Assembly: GCA_963667505.2 (NCBI GenBank)
Contig: OY763490.2
Coordinates: forward strand, 1,736,001 to 1,800,000
DNA from: Aldehydirespirator sp963667505
GTDB taxonomy: Bacteria; Actinomycetota; Acidimicrobiia; Acidimicrobiales; Aldehydirespiratoraceae
Direction: 5' to 3'
DNA: 64,000 bases
A program made the position numbers and the translations under genes. The notes below the pieces were generated by a model. That model was not told where the DNA came from. It was given only the letters and a program-made list of their open reading frames with translations, and made no database searches. This document shows, piece by piece, positions 54,628 to 64,000 of the stretch; within the stretch, counting starts at the first letter, position 1, and each line of letters starts with the position of its first letter.

Positions 54628-56955
54628 ATGGCTGTGTTTGCTAGTACTCCGGTGGAGCTGATCGAGGGCGTGTATGCGACCTTGGACGAGCGGGTGGGGC
54701 GGGCCCGGCAGAGCTTCGGGCGGCCGTTGACGCTCGCCGAGAAGATCCTGGTCAACCATCTCGACCCGTCCGAGACCGGCGTGCCGGAGCGGGGCGTGAC
54801 CTACGTGGACCTGCGGCCGGACCGGGTGGCCATGCAGGACGCCACCGCCCAGATGGCCTGGCTGCAGTTCATGACCGCTGGGCTCGACGAGGTGCAGGTG
54901 CCCACCACCACCCACTGCGACCACCTGATCACCGCCCGCACCGACGCCAGACGCGATCTGCTGGCCGCGCTGTCGGGCAACGACGAGGTCTACGAGTTCC
55001 TGCGCAGCGTGTGTGCCCGCTACGGCGCCGGGTTCTGGAAGCCCGGCTCGGGCATCATCCACCAGGTCGTGCTGGAGAACTACGCCTTCTGCGGCGGCAT
55101 GATGATCGGCACCGACAGCCACACCCCCAACGCCGGCGGCCTGGCCATGGTGGCGGTGGGTGTGGGCGGCGCCGACGCGGTGGACGTGATGACCGGCTTC
55201 CCGTGGAACGTGCGCTGGCCCGAGCTGATCGGCGTGCGCCTCACCGGCCAGCTCAGCGGCTGGTCGGCCCCCAAGGACGTGATCTTGAAGGTGGCCGACA
55301 TCCTGACCGTGGCCGGCGGCACCGGCGCGATCGTCGAGTACTTCGGCCCCGGCGCCCGCTCGCTGAGCGCCACCGGCAAGGCCACCATCTGCAACATGGG
55401 CGCCGAGATCGGGGCCACCACCTCGATCTTCGACTACGACGAGTCGATGGACCGCTACCTGCGGGCCACCGGCCGATCCGACGCCGCCGACCTCGCCGGA
55501 GCCGCCGCCCATCACCTGTGCGGCGACCCCGAGACCGAGGCCGATCCGGAGCGCTTCTACGACCGGGTAGTCGAGATCGACCTCGACACGCTCGGCCCTC
55601 ACATCAACGGCCCCCACACCCCCGACCTGGCCCGGGAGGTCGGCGAGCTCGGCGACGAGGCCCGCGACCGCGGCTGGCCGCTGGAGATCAGCGCCGCGCT
55701 GATCGGCAGCTGCACCAACTCGTCGTACGAGGACATCACCCGGGCGGCGTCGATCGCCCGCGACGCGGCCGCCAAGGGCCTGCGGGCCCGCACCCGGCTG
55801 CTGGTGACCCCCGGCTCCGAGCAGATCCGCTCCACCATCGTGCGCGACGGGCTGATGGACGACTTCGAGGCCCTCGGCGCCACTGTGCTGGCCAACGCCT
55901 GCGGTCCGTGCATCGGCCAGTGGGACCGCTCCGGCGACGAGGGCCACACCCCCGGCGAGCCGAACGTGATCGTCACCTCCTACAACCGCAACTTCCCCAA
56001 GCGCAACGACGGCGACCCGGCCACGCTCAGCTTCGTGACCTCGCCCGAGACGGTGATCGCGCTGGCGCTGGCCGGCACCGTCGACTTCGACCCGGTGGCG
56101 GGCACGCTCGCCAACGACGCCGGCGAGACGGTGGCGCTGGCCGAGCCGACCGGCATCGAGCTGCCCCCCGCCGGGTTCGACCCCGGCGAGGACACCTTCG
56201 TGGCCCCGCCCGACGACCGCGCCGACATGGCCGGCGTCGAGGTCCGGGTGTCGCCGACCTCCGAGCGCATCCAGCTGCTGGAGCCGTTCGCCCCATGGGA
56301 CGGACGCGACTACGAGGACCTGCCCGTCATCGCCAAGGCCGTCGGCAAGTGCACCACCGACCACATCTCAGCGGCCGGCCCGTGGCTGCGCTACCGGGGG
56401 CACCTCGAGAACATCTCCGGCAACCTGTACCTGGGGGTGGTCAACGGATTCGGCCCCGCCGACGGCAACGGCAGCGGCTACGACGTCGGCCACGGCAAGA
56501 ACCAGATCACCGGCGAGGTCGAGCCGCTGCCCGAGATCGCTCGCGCCTACCACGAGGCCGGGCTGCGCTGGGTGTTCATCGGCGACTCCAACACCGGCGA
56601 GGGGTCGAGCCGCGAGCACGCCGCCATGGAGCCCCGCTTCCGGGGCTGCGCGGTGGCGCTAGCCCGCAGCTTCGCCCGCATCCACGAGACCAACCTCAAG
56701 AAGCAGGGCGTGCTGGCGCTGACGTTCGCCGACCCAGCCGACTACGAGCGCATCGGCGAGGACGACCGCATCGCGGTGCGGGGCCTGGCCGACCTGGCGC
56801 CGGACGAGCCAGCGACGGTGGAGGTCACCGCGCCGGACGGAGCGGTCTGGGCCTTCGAGACGCACCACACCCTCAGCGACGAGCAGATCGACTGGTTCCG
56901 GGCCGGCAGCGCGCTGAACATCATCCGCCGACGGGCGCGCAAGAGCTCCCGGTAG
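54628..56955 (+). CDS. acn: Aconitate hydratase, mitochondrial-like type
   Basis: 775 residues, the length of mitochondrial-type aconitase rather than the roughly 900-residue AcnA. 4Fe-4S ligands: Cys in LIGSCTNSSYED and the CGPC pair in ANACGPCIGQWDR. Substrate-binding blocks include TDSHTPNAGGL and GDSNTGEGSSREHAAMEPR (swivel domain with the catalytic Ser). It interconverts citrate and isocitrate. The ATG at 54628 gives the family N terminus. It is followed closely by the carboxyltransferase and citrate synthase genes on the same strand. Confidence 0.95.
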   Translation: MAVFASTPVELIEGVYATLDERVGRARQSFGRPLTLAEKILVNHLDPSETGVPERGVTYVDLRPDRVAMQDATAQMAWLQFMTAGLDEVQVPTTTHCDHLITARTDARRDLLAALSGNDEVYEFLRSVCARYGAGFWKPGSGIIHQVVLENYAFCGGMMIGTDSHTPNAGGLAMVAVGVGGADAVDVMTGFPWNVRWPELIGVRLTGQLSGWSAPKDVILKVADILTVAGGTGAIVEYFGPGARSLSATGKATICNMGAEIGATTSIFDYDESMDRYLRATGRSDAADLAGAAAHHLCGDPETEADPERFYDRVVEIDLDTLGPHINGPHTPDLAREVGELGDEARDRGWPLEISAALIGSCTNSSYEDITRAASIARDAAAKGLRARTRLLVTPGSEQIRSTIVRDGLMDDFEALGATVLANACGPCIGQWDRSGDEGHTPGEPNVIVTSYNRNFPKRNDGDPATLSFVTSPETVIALALAGTVDFDPVAGTLANDAGETVALAEPTGIELPPAGFDPGEDTFVAPPDDRADMAGVEVRVSPTSERIQLLEPFAPWDGRDYEDLPVIAKAVGKCTTDHISAAGPWLRYRGHLENISGNLYLGVVNGFGPADGNGSGYDVGHGKNQITGEVEPLPEIARAYHEAGLRWVFIGDSNTGEGSSREHAAMEPRFRGCAVALARSFARIHETNLKKQGVLALTFADPADYERIGEDDRIAVRGLADLAPDEPATVEVTAPDGAVWAFETHHTLSDEQIDWFRAGSALNIIRRRARKSSR

Positions 56956-56971
56956 TACCGCACGCGACTTC

Positions 56972-58354
<1,383 letters not shown>

Positions 58355-58445
58355 TCTTGACGGCGATGACATACAGCAGACCGACGAACACGACGGGCGC
58401 GCACACAGGCGTCGCGGGCGTGGCACCGGCAGGCGGGCGGCACCA

Positions 58446-59711
58446 GTGACGGAGAGCATCACGATCACCGACAACCGGTCCGGCGACAGGGTCGAGATCC
58501 CGCTCGTCAACGGCGGGATCGATTCATCGGCATGGCGCAAGCTGCTGCCGGGCGTCTGGTTCCACGACCCGGGGCTGGCCACGACCGCCGTCACCTCCAG
58601 TTCGGTGGCCGAGATCGACGGCGAGGCCGGCATCCTGCGCTACCGCGGCTATCCCATCGAGCAGTTGGCGGCGCAGAGCTCGTTCCCGGAGGTCGCCTAC
58701 CTCCTCGTGTACGGGGAGCTGCCCTCGCAGCCCGAACTCGACCAGTGGGTGCAGGAGATAACCCTGCACACGTTCATCCATGAGAACTTCCGCAAGCGCA
58801 TCTACGACGCCTTCCACTACGACGCCCACCCCATGGGCCTGTTGACCTCGGGCGTCGCGGGCCTGTCCACCTTCTACCCGGAGTCCAAGGACATCTTCGA
58901 CCCCGACAACCGCAGGGCGCAGATCGTGCGCCTGATCGCGAAGATGCCGACGTTGGCCGCTGCCGCGTACCGCTTCTCACGCGGGCTGCCGTTCATATTC
59001 CCCGACAACGACGACGACTACCCGACCCGCTTCCTGAAGATGATGTTCGACGTCGGCGGCGACTACGAGCCCGACCCGGCCCTGGTGCAGGCCATGCGGG
59101 TGCTGTTCATCCTCCACGCCGATCACGGCCAGAACTGCTCCACCACCGCCACCCGGGTGGTCGGGTCGAGCCACGCAGATCCCTACACCGCCCTCGCCGC
59201 GGGGTGCGCCGCCCTGTACGGGCCCCTGCACGGCGGGGCCAACGAGGCCGTCATCAACATGCTGGCCGAGATCGGCTCCTTCGAGGAGGTCGACAGCTTC
59301 ATCGCCAGCGTCAAGCGCGGCGCGGGCCGGCTCATGGGGTTCGGGCACCGGGTGTACAAGAACTACGACCCGAGAGCGATGATCATCAAGGAGGCCGCCC
59401 ACGACGTGTTCGGGGTGATCGGCAAGAACCCACTGCTCGACATAGCCCTCAAGCTCGAGGAGGTCGCGCTGAGCGACGATTATTTCGTGAGCCGGCGCCT
59501 GTACCCGAACGTGGACTTCTACTCGGGCCTGATCTACCAGGCGCTGGGCTTCCCCACGAACATGTTCACGGTGCTGTTCGCCATCGGTCGCACGCCGGGC
59601 TGGCTGGCCCACTGGAACGAGATGATCGACCAGAACTCCCGCATCTACCGCCCCCGCCAGATCTACGTCGGTGCCGCGAAGCGCGACTACGTCCCGATGA
59701 GGGACCGCTAG
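58446..59711 (+). CDS. gltA: Citrate synthase
   Basis: 421 residues from GTG 58446. Catalytic residues are in GPLHGGANEAVINM (His), GFGHRVYKNYDPRA (His) and NVDFYSGLIYQ (Asp); CSTTATRVVGSSHADPY is the conserved preceding helix. It condenses acetyl-CoA and oxaloacetate to citrate, the substrate of the aconitase encoded 1.5 kb upstream. Its TAG stop overlaps the TAG of the convergent quinone oxidoreductase gene through a shared CTAG. Confidence 0.95.
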   Translation: MTESITITDNRSGDRVEIPLVNGGIDSSAWRKLLPGVWFHDPGLATTAVTSSSVAEIDGEAGILRYRGYPIEQLAAQSSFPEVAYLLVYGELPSQPELDQWVQEITLHTFIHENFRKRIYDAFHYDAHPMGLLTSGVAGLSTFYPESKDIFDPDNRRAQIVRLIAKMPTLAAAAYRFSRGLPFIFPDNDDDYPTRFLKMMFDVGGDYEPDPALVQAMRVLFILHADHGQNCSTTATRVVGSSHADPYTALAAGCAALYGPLHGGANEAVINMLAEIGSFEEVDSFIASVKRGAGRLMGFGHRVYKNYDPRAMIIKEAAHDVFGVIGKNPLLDIALKLEEVALSDDYFVSRRLYPNVDFYSGLIYQALGFPTNMFTVLFAIGRTPGWLAHWNEMIDQNSRIYRPRQIYVGAAKRDYVPMRDR

Positions 59712-60691
59712 CCGGAAGGGACGTCCAGGACGATCTTCCCGGCATTGAGGTTGGCCTCCATGCGCTCGTGGGCGGCGGTCGCCTCGTCCAGCGTGAACCG
59801 ACTGTCGATGACCGGCGCCATGGCGCCGGCCGCCACATGGGGCAGGATCTGCTCGGCGAACTCGCGGGTGACGGCGACCTTCTCCTCGAGGGGCCGGGCC
59901 CGCAGGGTGGTGCCGATCAGAGCCGCCCGCTTGGCCATCAGCGCGGCCGGGTTGAACGGCACCTTCCCGCCCGACATCGTTCCGACCTGGACGATGCGGC
60001 CGTTCGTGCGCAGGCAGGAAACGTTGCGGGGCAGATAGTCGCCACCGACCACGTCGAGCACCACGTGCACGCCGACGCCGCCGGTGGCGGACTGCACCGT
60101 CTCGACGAAGTCCTCCGAGGCGTAGTCGATCACCAGGTCGGCGCCCAGGTCCTGGCAGACACGATGCTTGCCCGCGGAGGCGGTCACCGCGATGCGGGCC
60201 CCGATGGCCTTGGCGATCTGTATGGACGCAGTGCCGACACCCGACGCTCCGGCATGGACCAGCGCCCAGCGGCCGGTGGTGAGCCCGCCCTGGCGCACGA
60301 GCGCGTCCCAGGCGGTGATGAACACCTCGGGGAATGCTCCCGCCGCGTCGAGCCCGAGCGCGGCGGGCACAGGCATCGCCTGGCGCTCGTGCACGGCCAC
60401 CCGCTCGGCGTAGCCACCGCCTCCCACGATGCCCATCACCGGGTCGCCGACCGCGTGGGCCGTGACCCGCTCCCCCACCGCGGCCACCCGGCCGGCGAAC
60501 TCGAGGCCGGGGATCTCGTGCTCCGCGGGCGGTCCGGGGTACAGGCCACGCCGCTGCATCAAATCGGCCCGGTTCAGCGCGGAGCTCACGACGTCGACGA
60601 GCACCTCGTCGGGTCCGGGCACCGGGTCGGGCACGTCCTGCACTCGCAGCACCTCGGGTCCGCCGTGGGCGGTGATGACTACAGCTCGCAT
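59708..60691 (-). CDS. NAD(P)H:quinone oxidoreductase, zinc-independent MDR family (QOR/PIG3-like)
   Basis: 327 residues: the GroES-like domain begins MRAVVITAHGGPEVLRV and includes LNRADLMQRRGLYPGPP; the Rossmann domain has VHAGASGVGTASIQIA (NADPH loop). The zinc-site Cys and His of alcohol dehydrogenases are absent, as expected for QOR. The PIG3-like N-terminal pattern suggests quinone or enal reduction. It is convergent with gltA, sharing the CTAG at the stops. The 181-bp spacer downstream of chorismate mutase (60692-60872) should carry its promoter; none is obvious. Confidence 0.9.
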   Translation of the reverse strand: MRAVVITAHGGPEVLRVQDVPDPVPGPDEVLVDVVSSALNRADLMQRRGLYPGPPAEHEIPGLEFAGRVAAVGERVTAHAVGDPVMGIVGGGGYAERVAVHERQAMPVPAALGLDAAGAFPEVFITAWDALVRQGGLTTGRWALVHAGASGVGTASIQIAKAIGARIAVTASAGKHRVCQDLGADLVIDYASEDFVETVQSATGGVGVHVVLDVVGGDYLPRNVSCLRTNGRIVQVGTMSGGKVPFNPAALMAKRAALIGTTLRARPLEEKVAVTREFAEQILPHVAAGAMAPVIDSRFTLDEATAAHERMEANLNAGKIVLDVPSG

Positions 60692-60872
60692 TGTGGTCCT
60701 CCGATCAGCAGGCGTGGAGTGTGCCGGTGAGTCGAATGTCAGTCGGTGTGAGTGCGCCCGTCAGGCAGAGGCCAGCCGGATTGGATGACCGCGGTCGATG
60801 CACAGGCAGGCGCTGTGACCGAGAGTTGCGCAGGCCCGAGGATCCTCATCATGGCGGCGTCGGCCGGGCTCC

Positions 60873-61181
60873 TCACGCCTCGGCGGCGTCATCGGTGCGA
60901 GCTTGGTCGTGGTGGCGGATCACCTCGCTGATGACGAGCCTCAGGAACTTCTCGCTGAAGGACGGGTCGAGATTGGCGGAGGCGGCCATCTCCCGCAGCC
61001 GGGCGATCTGCTGCTCCTCGCGCTCGGGATCGGCGACCGGCAGGCCGACGCTGGCCTTGTAGGCCCCGACCTGCTTGGTGATCTTGAACCGCTCGGCCAG
61101 CAGCAGCACCAGCGCGGCGTCGATGTTGTCGATGCTCGACCGGTACCCGGCCAGCGTCTCGTCCTCAGACCCCGCGCTCAC
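60873..61181 (-). CDS. Chorismate mutase, AroQ type
   Basis: 102 residues, all-helical AroQ fold. R14, in AGYRSSIDNIDAALVLLLA, is the first active-site Arg; AERFKITKQVGAYKA gives the second Arg/Lys pair; the late helix ends VISEVIRHHDQ. It converts chorismate to prephenate for phenylalanine and tyrosine synthesis. The single domain is not fused to prephenate dehydratase. It is monocistronic as far as can be seen, reading away from the repeat-containing spacer before the serpin gene. Confidence 0.9.
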   Translation of the reverse strand: MSAGSEDETLAGYRSSIDNIDAALVLLLAERFKITKQVGAYKASVGLPVADPEREEQQIARLREMAASANLDPSFSEKFLRLVISEVIRHHDQARTDDAAEA

Positions 61182-61194
61182 TGCCAGTCAAGCT

Positions 61195-61251
61195 ACCGCC
61201 CGACGCAGACGCGACCGCCCGACGCAGACGCGACCGCCCGACGCAGACCAG
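61195..61251. repeat. 19-bp tandem repeat, three copies
   Basis: ACCGCCCGACGCAGACGCG begins at 61195, 61214 and 61233; the third copy diverges at its last bases. It lies directly upstream of the chorismate mutase start (61181). It may affect that gene's leader; function unknown. Confidence 0.8.
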
Positions 61252-61544
61252 GCACGGGCGGTCAAGCCGCGGCCGACAGCCTGGCAGCCTGGTCTCGCAG
61301 CGAGCACACCCGTCGGGCGAGACCGTTGACGGTCGCCAGGATCTCGTCAATCGGCCCGACGAGGTCGATGGCGGCAACCTTCCGGGTGTGCTTCTCGACG
61401 GGCCGGCCGAGCCGACGCCGACCTGGACGCCGTGTCGGCCTACTGGACACGCCGCCAGCCTGAGGCCGCCGACTGGCTGACAGCGCACCTGTCGCGAGAC
61501 AGATAGTCGGGAACCGCAGGTGCCGCGGTAGCGTCCAAACTGCT
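61252..61544. other. Spacer without a convincing gene
   Basis: About 290 bp between the 19-bp repeats and the serpin gene. A plus-strand frame ending at the TAG near 61505 reads AVSAYWTRRQPEAADW, which looks weakly protein-like but has no start codon or ribosome-binding site, so it could be a gene remnant. A minus-strand frame is open as well but has no domain. Confidence 0.4.
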
Positions 61545-63005
61545 GTGACCAAGGCGCTCGGTTTGCTGGTCGTGCTGTGCTCAATCGCGGCGGCGTGCGG
61601 TTCCGCGGACACCACGGCGCCCGCCCCAGATCCCGCAGTTGCCCCCGTGGCCGTCGAAGACCCAGCCGCCGAAGAAGCAGGCACCACAACTACAGTCGCC
61701 GAGCCGGTGGCCGATCCCGAGCCCGTCGAAGGCCCAGCCACGGAACCCGCCGACGCCACGACCACGGTCCCAGAACCGGCGCCCGATCCCGAGCCCGCCG
61801 AAGACCCAGCCCCTCAAGTACCCGACACCATCGACCCAGCCACCGAAGCACCCGACACCAGCGCAATTGCGGATCCGGTTGCCGATCGGCTGCCGGCTGA
61901 TCCCGACGCTCCCGCCCGCGAGTGGGTTGACGGGGTCAATGCAGCCGGATGGGGCTTCCATCGGCACTTGGCAGGCAACGCGGTGTCCAGCCCGGTGAGC
62001 ATCGGTGTCGCCTTCAGCCTGAGCCGGGCCGGGGCCTCAGCCGACTCCGGAGCGGCTCTCGACGGGATCTTCGGATTCCCCGAGGACGGCCTCCACAGTG
62101 CGGCCAACGCAGTCGGCCTCAGCCTGGCTGAGGCCTCGGTCGAGCCCACCACCTTGGAGGTGGCCAGCCGCCTATTCCCCGACGACCACTTCACGATGCA
62201 GCCCGAGTTCCTGCGCACTGCCGCCACCCAGTACGGGGCGGCCGTCGAGCCGGTCGACACCGCCGACGGCGCCGCCGCGGCGGACATCATCAACCGGTGG
62301 GTGTCGCAGAGCACCCGCGGGCTCATACCCACCATCGTCGACGCGGGCATCGTCCAGGACCAGCAGCTGGTCCTCGCCAACACCGTGTACCTGAAGGCCG
62401 ACTGGGTCGTGCCGTTCTATGCGGAGTTGACCGACGACGGTCAGTTCACCACCGGCGACGGCCAGTCTGTGAAGGCGCTGTTCATGCGCGACCAGAGACC
62501 GGTGGAGCGTCGCTTCGCCCGCCTTGAGGGCGCCGACGCCGTCGAGTTGCCCTACCAGGGCGGCGAACTGGCCATGTGGCTCATCGTGCCCCACGACCCT
62601 GCCGGGCTCGCCGCCGTCGAGGAGTCGCTCGACGGAGCGAGGCTGGCCGGACTGCAAGGAGCCTCCCAGACCGGCATGGTCGACGTCACCATGCCGAAGT
62701 GGGAGCAGACCCTGCCGCCCACCGACCTGTTCGCATGGCTGTGCCCGCTGGGGTTCTGCCCCGGCGCGCGCTTCGACAAGATCGCCCCCGGCATATTGGT
62801 CTCCGCCGCGCTCCACGGCGCCAAGGTGATCGTCGACGAGAAGGGCACCGAGGCGGCCGCAGCCACCGCCGTGGCCTTCCCGACTTCCTTGCCTCCCCCG
62901 CCGGACCTCGCCATCGTCGCGGACCGCCCGTTCCTGTGGGCCATCGTCCACCGAGGCACCGGCACCCTCCTGTTCGTAGGCCGCCTCGTCGACCCGACCG
63001 CGTAG
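61545..63005 (+). CDS. Serpin-family lipoprotein (protease inhibitor)
   Basis: 486 residues. The N terminus from GTG 61545 (MTKALGLLVVLCSIAAAC) is a lipoprotein signal. It is followed by about 105 residues of Pro/Glu/Asp/Thr-rich linker, including an imperfect repeat around DPEPVEGPATEP and DPEPAEDPAPQV. The serpin core begins near residue 127: NAVSSPVSIGVAFSLSRAGA, LANTVYLKADW, and the hinge KVIVDEKGTEAAAATAV. The reactive-centre loop then runs through AFPTSLPPPPD to the ADRPFLWAIVHRGTGTLLF end block. The alanine-rich hinge is typical of inhibitory serpins. By alignment P1 falls around Pro-Thr-Ser-Leu, so the target protease is unclear. It is probably anchored outside the membrane. Confidence 0.92.
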   Translation: MTKALGLLVVLCSIAAACGSADTTAPAPDPAVAPVAVEDPAAEEAGTTTTVAEPVADPEPVEGPATEPADATTTVPEPAPDPEPAEDPAPQVPDTIDPATEAPDTSAIADPVADRLPADPDAPAREWVDGVNAAGWGFHRHLAGNAVSSPVSIGVAFSLSRAGASADSGAALDGIFGFPEDGLHSAANAVGLSLAEASVEPTTLEVASRLFPDDHFTMQPEFLRTAATQYGAAVEPVDTADGAAAADIINRWVSQSTRGLIPTIVDAGIVQDQQLVLANTVYLKADWVVPFYAELTDDGQFTTGDGQSVKALFMRDQRPVERRFARLEGADAVELPYQGGELAMWLIVPHDPAGLAAVEESLDGARLAGLQGASQTGMVDVTMPKWEQTLPPTDLFAWLCPLGFCPGARFDKIAPGILVSAALHGAKVIVDEKGTEAAAATAVAFPTSLPPPPDLAIVADRPFLWAIVHRGTGTLLFVGRLVDPTA

Positions 63006-63225
63006 CGGAGCCGAATTCCGTCGCGGCGGAACGCGTGGAGCTGTTCCGCACTGAGGCCACCCGCGCCGAGCTCGGCCACGCCGCGACGACACTACCGCAG
63101 GGGCACCCGCCAAGGGCCCCATCCGTTGGAGCGCCACTCCTAGGGCGCCGCCCCAACGGCATCCGCCCTAGCGCGCCATCCCACGGGCACTGAGGCCCTG
63201 CCGAGCCCTTCGTGCCCGCCGGGGT

Positions 63226-64000
63226 CTAGGGGCCTCGGGGGACTTCGGGGAGGTCTTGGTAGGCGGGGGCCCGGCCCTCGCCTTGGGCTTTGAAGGTCTC
63301 GACGATGTCGCCGGGCTGGAACATGCCCGACTGCCAGTCGGCGATCTGGCGCAGCGACTCCGGCACGGAGTGGTCGCGGCTGTGGATCAGCGCCACCTTG
63401 GCGCCGTGCACGGCCAGGGGCGACTTGGAGGCGATCTCGGCGGCGATGCCCATGACGGCTTCCATCATCGACTCGTGGTCGTCGAACACTTCGTTCACGA
63501 GGCCGAGCTCGCAGGCCCGGGCGGCGCTCATGCGGCGGCCCGTGTAGGCGTACTCGCGGGCCACGCCCTCGGGGATCAGCTTGGGCAGCCGCTGCAGGGT
63601 GCCCACGTCGGCGGTCATGCCGATGTTGGTCTCCTCGATGCTGAACCACGCGTCGGCGGTGGCGTAGCGGCAGTCGGCGGCGGTCACCAGGTCGACCCCG
63701 CCGCCCACGCAGCCGCCCTGCACCGCAGCGAGCACCGGCATGCGTGCTCTCTCCAGGCAGCTGAGCGACTCCTGCATCGCCAGCGTGGTTAGGCGCACGC
63801 CGGCCCGGAGACGCCCGGCCTCGGGGCCGTCGGCCTGCGGCGACTCCGCGTCCGGGACGCCTGAGAACATCGCCAGGTCGAGTCCGGCGCAGAAGTGGCG
63901 GCCGGTGGACGACAGCACCACCACCCGGGCCCGCCCCGAGTCCGAGATCTCGTCGACGATGGCGGGCAGCTCGTACCAGAACTCCCGGGTCATCGTGTTG
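63226..64000 (-). CDS. Enoyl-CoA hydratase/isomerase family protein, dienoyl-CoA isomerase-like (5' end cut)
   Basis: Crotonase-fold enzyme. The frame is open to the right edge (Asn-Thr precede the internal Met at 63993), so the N terminus is outside the window. Oxyanion-hole segments are HFCAGLDLAMFSG and QGGCVGGGVDLVTAADCRYA. The block SIEETNIGMTADVGTLQRLP matches the signature of delta3,5-delta2,4-dienoyl-CoA isomerase (ECH1), whose Asp/Glu/Asp catalytic positions all appear retained. It would act in beta-oxidation of unsaturated acyl-CoA. The 220-bp gap 63006-63225 before it shows no gene. Confidence 0.88.
   Translation of the reverse strand, partial: NTMTREFWYELPAIVDEISDSGRARVVVLSSTGRHFCAGLDLAMFSGVPDAESPQADGPEAGRLRAGVRLTTLAMQESLSCLERARMPVLAAVQGGCVGGGVDLVTAADCRYATADAWFSIEETNIGMTADVGTLQRLPKLIPEGVAREYAYTGRRMSAARACELGLVNEVFDDHESMMEAVMGIAAEIASKSPLAVHGAKVALIHSRDHSVPESLRQIADWQSGMFQPGDIVETFKAQGEGRAPAYQDLPEVPRGP

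Noticed and set aside
61262..61765. 167-codon minus-strand frame upstream of the serpin gene
   Set aside because: The first half is the antisense of the serpin signal and linker, and the rest has no start or domain.

Overview
The window is 64 kb of GC-rich DNA that reads as a chromosomal segment of a high-GC actinobacterium. A mycothiol-type cysteine ligase (mshC, 14072..15235) points to Actinobacteria. The abundance of SLH repeats ending in TREQMAAFL-type motifs and the general gene mix suggest a member of the class Acidimicrobiia or a relative; that finer placement is inference. Both edges cut genes: a multidomain surface protein on the left and a crotonase on the right.

Layout. 1-2.6 kb: a visibly lower-GC cutinase/vWA/FN3/SLH surface protein. 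2.6-11.4 kb: a purine/nucleoside locus, with a minus-strand operon (adenosine deaminase-like enzyme, BMP lipoprotein, double ATPase, two permeases, Rieske oxygenase) divergent from an 8-oxoguanine deaminase-like enzyme. 11.4-16.1 kb: HIT protein, thrS and mshC, with divergent fabI/inhA. 16.2-20.4 kb: a coupled run of two DUF21/CBS membrane proteins and a TAP-like lipoprotein hydrolase. 20.5-25.2 kb: a heterodimeric ABC exporter and a lone ABC ATPase. 25.2-30.3 kb: PBP4-type carboxypeptidase with SLH repeats, aminotransferase, thiamine pyrophosphokinase, M23 peptidase. 30.5-35.7 kb: two thiolase-fold proteins lacking the usual cysteine, two DUF35 partners and a membrane protein, with a 72-bp tandem repeat between the thiolase-fold genes. 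35.8-36.2 kb: tRNA-Val(CAC) and a 44-residue ORF.

36.2-44.8 kb is the most notable block. On the minus strand it runs herA, mre11/sbcD, rad50/sbcC, a DUF222-HNH endonuclease gene, then nurA. This is the archaeal DNA-end-resection operon order, here in a bacterium, with an HNH gene lodged between rad50 and nurA and overlapping the nurA start. 45-48 kb: amidase and murF. 48.1-54.4 kb: a ddl gene broken by two one-base insertions, a frameshifted fatty acyl-CoA reductase fused to a HAD phosphatase, a LarA-like protein and a PlsC-like acyltransferase. 54.6-59.7 kb: aconitase, a biotin-dependent carboxyltransferase and citrate synthase. 59.7-64 kb: quinone oxidoreductase, chorismate mutase, a lipoprotein serpin and a dienoyl-CoA isomerase-like crotonase.

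Six short tandem-repeat arrays with periods of 11, about 15, 19, 23, 69 and 72 bp lie in spacers or low-complexity protein tails. No CRISPR array, insertion sequence or prophage was recognised. Three frameshifts within 0.7 kb (48.9-49.6 kb) may be assembly errors rather than real decay.
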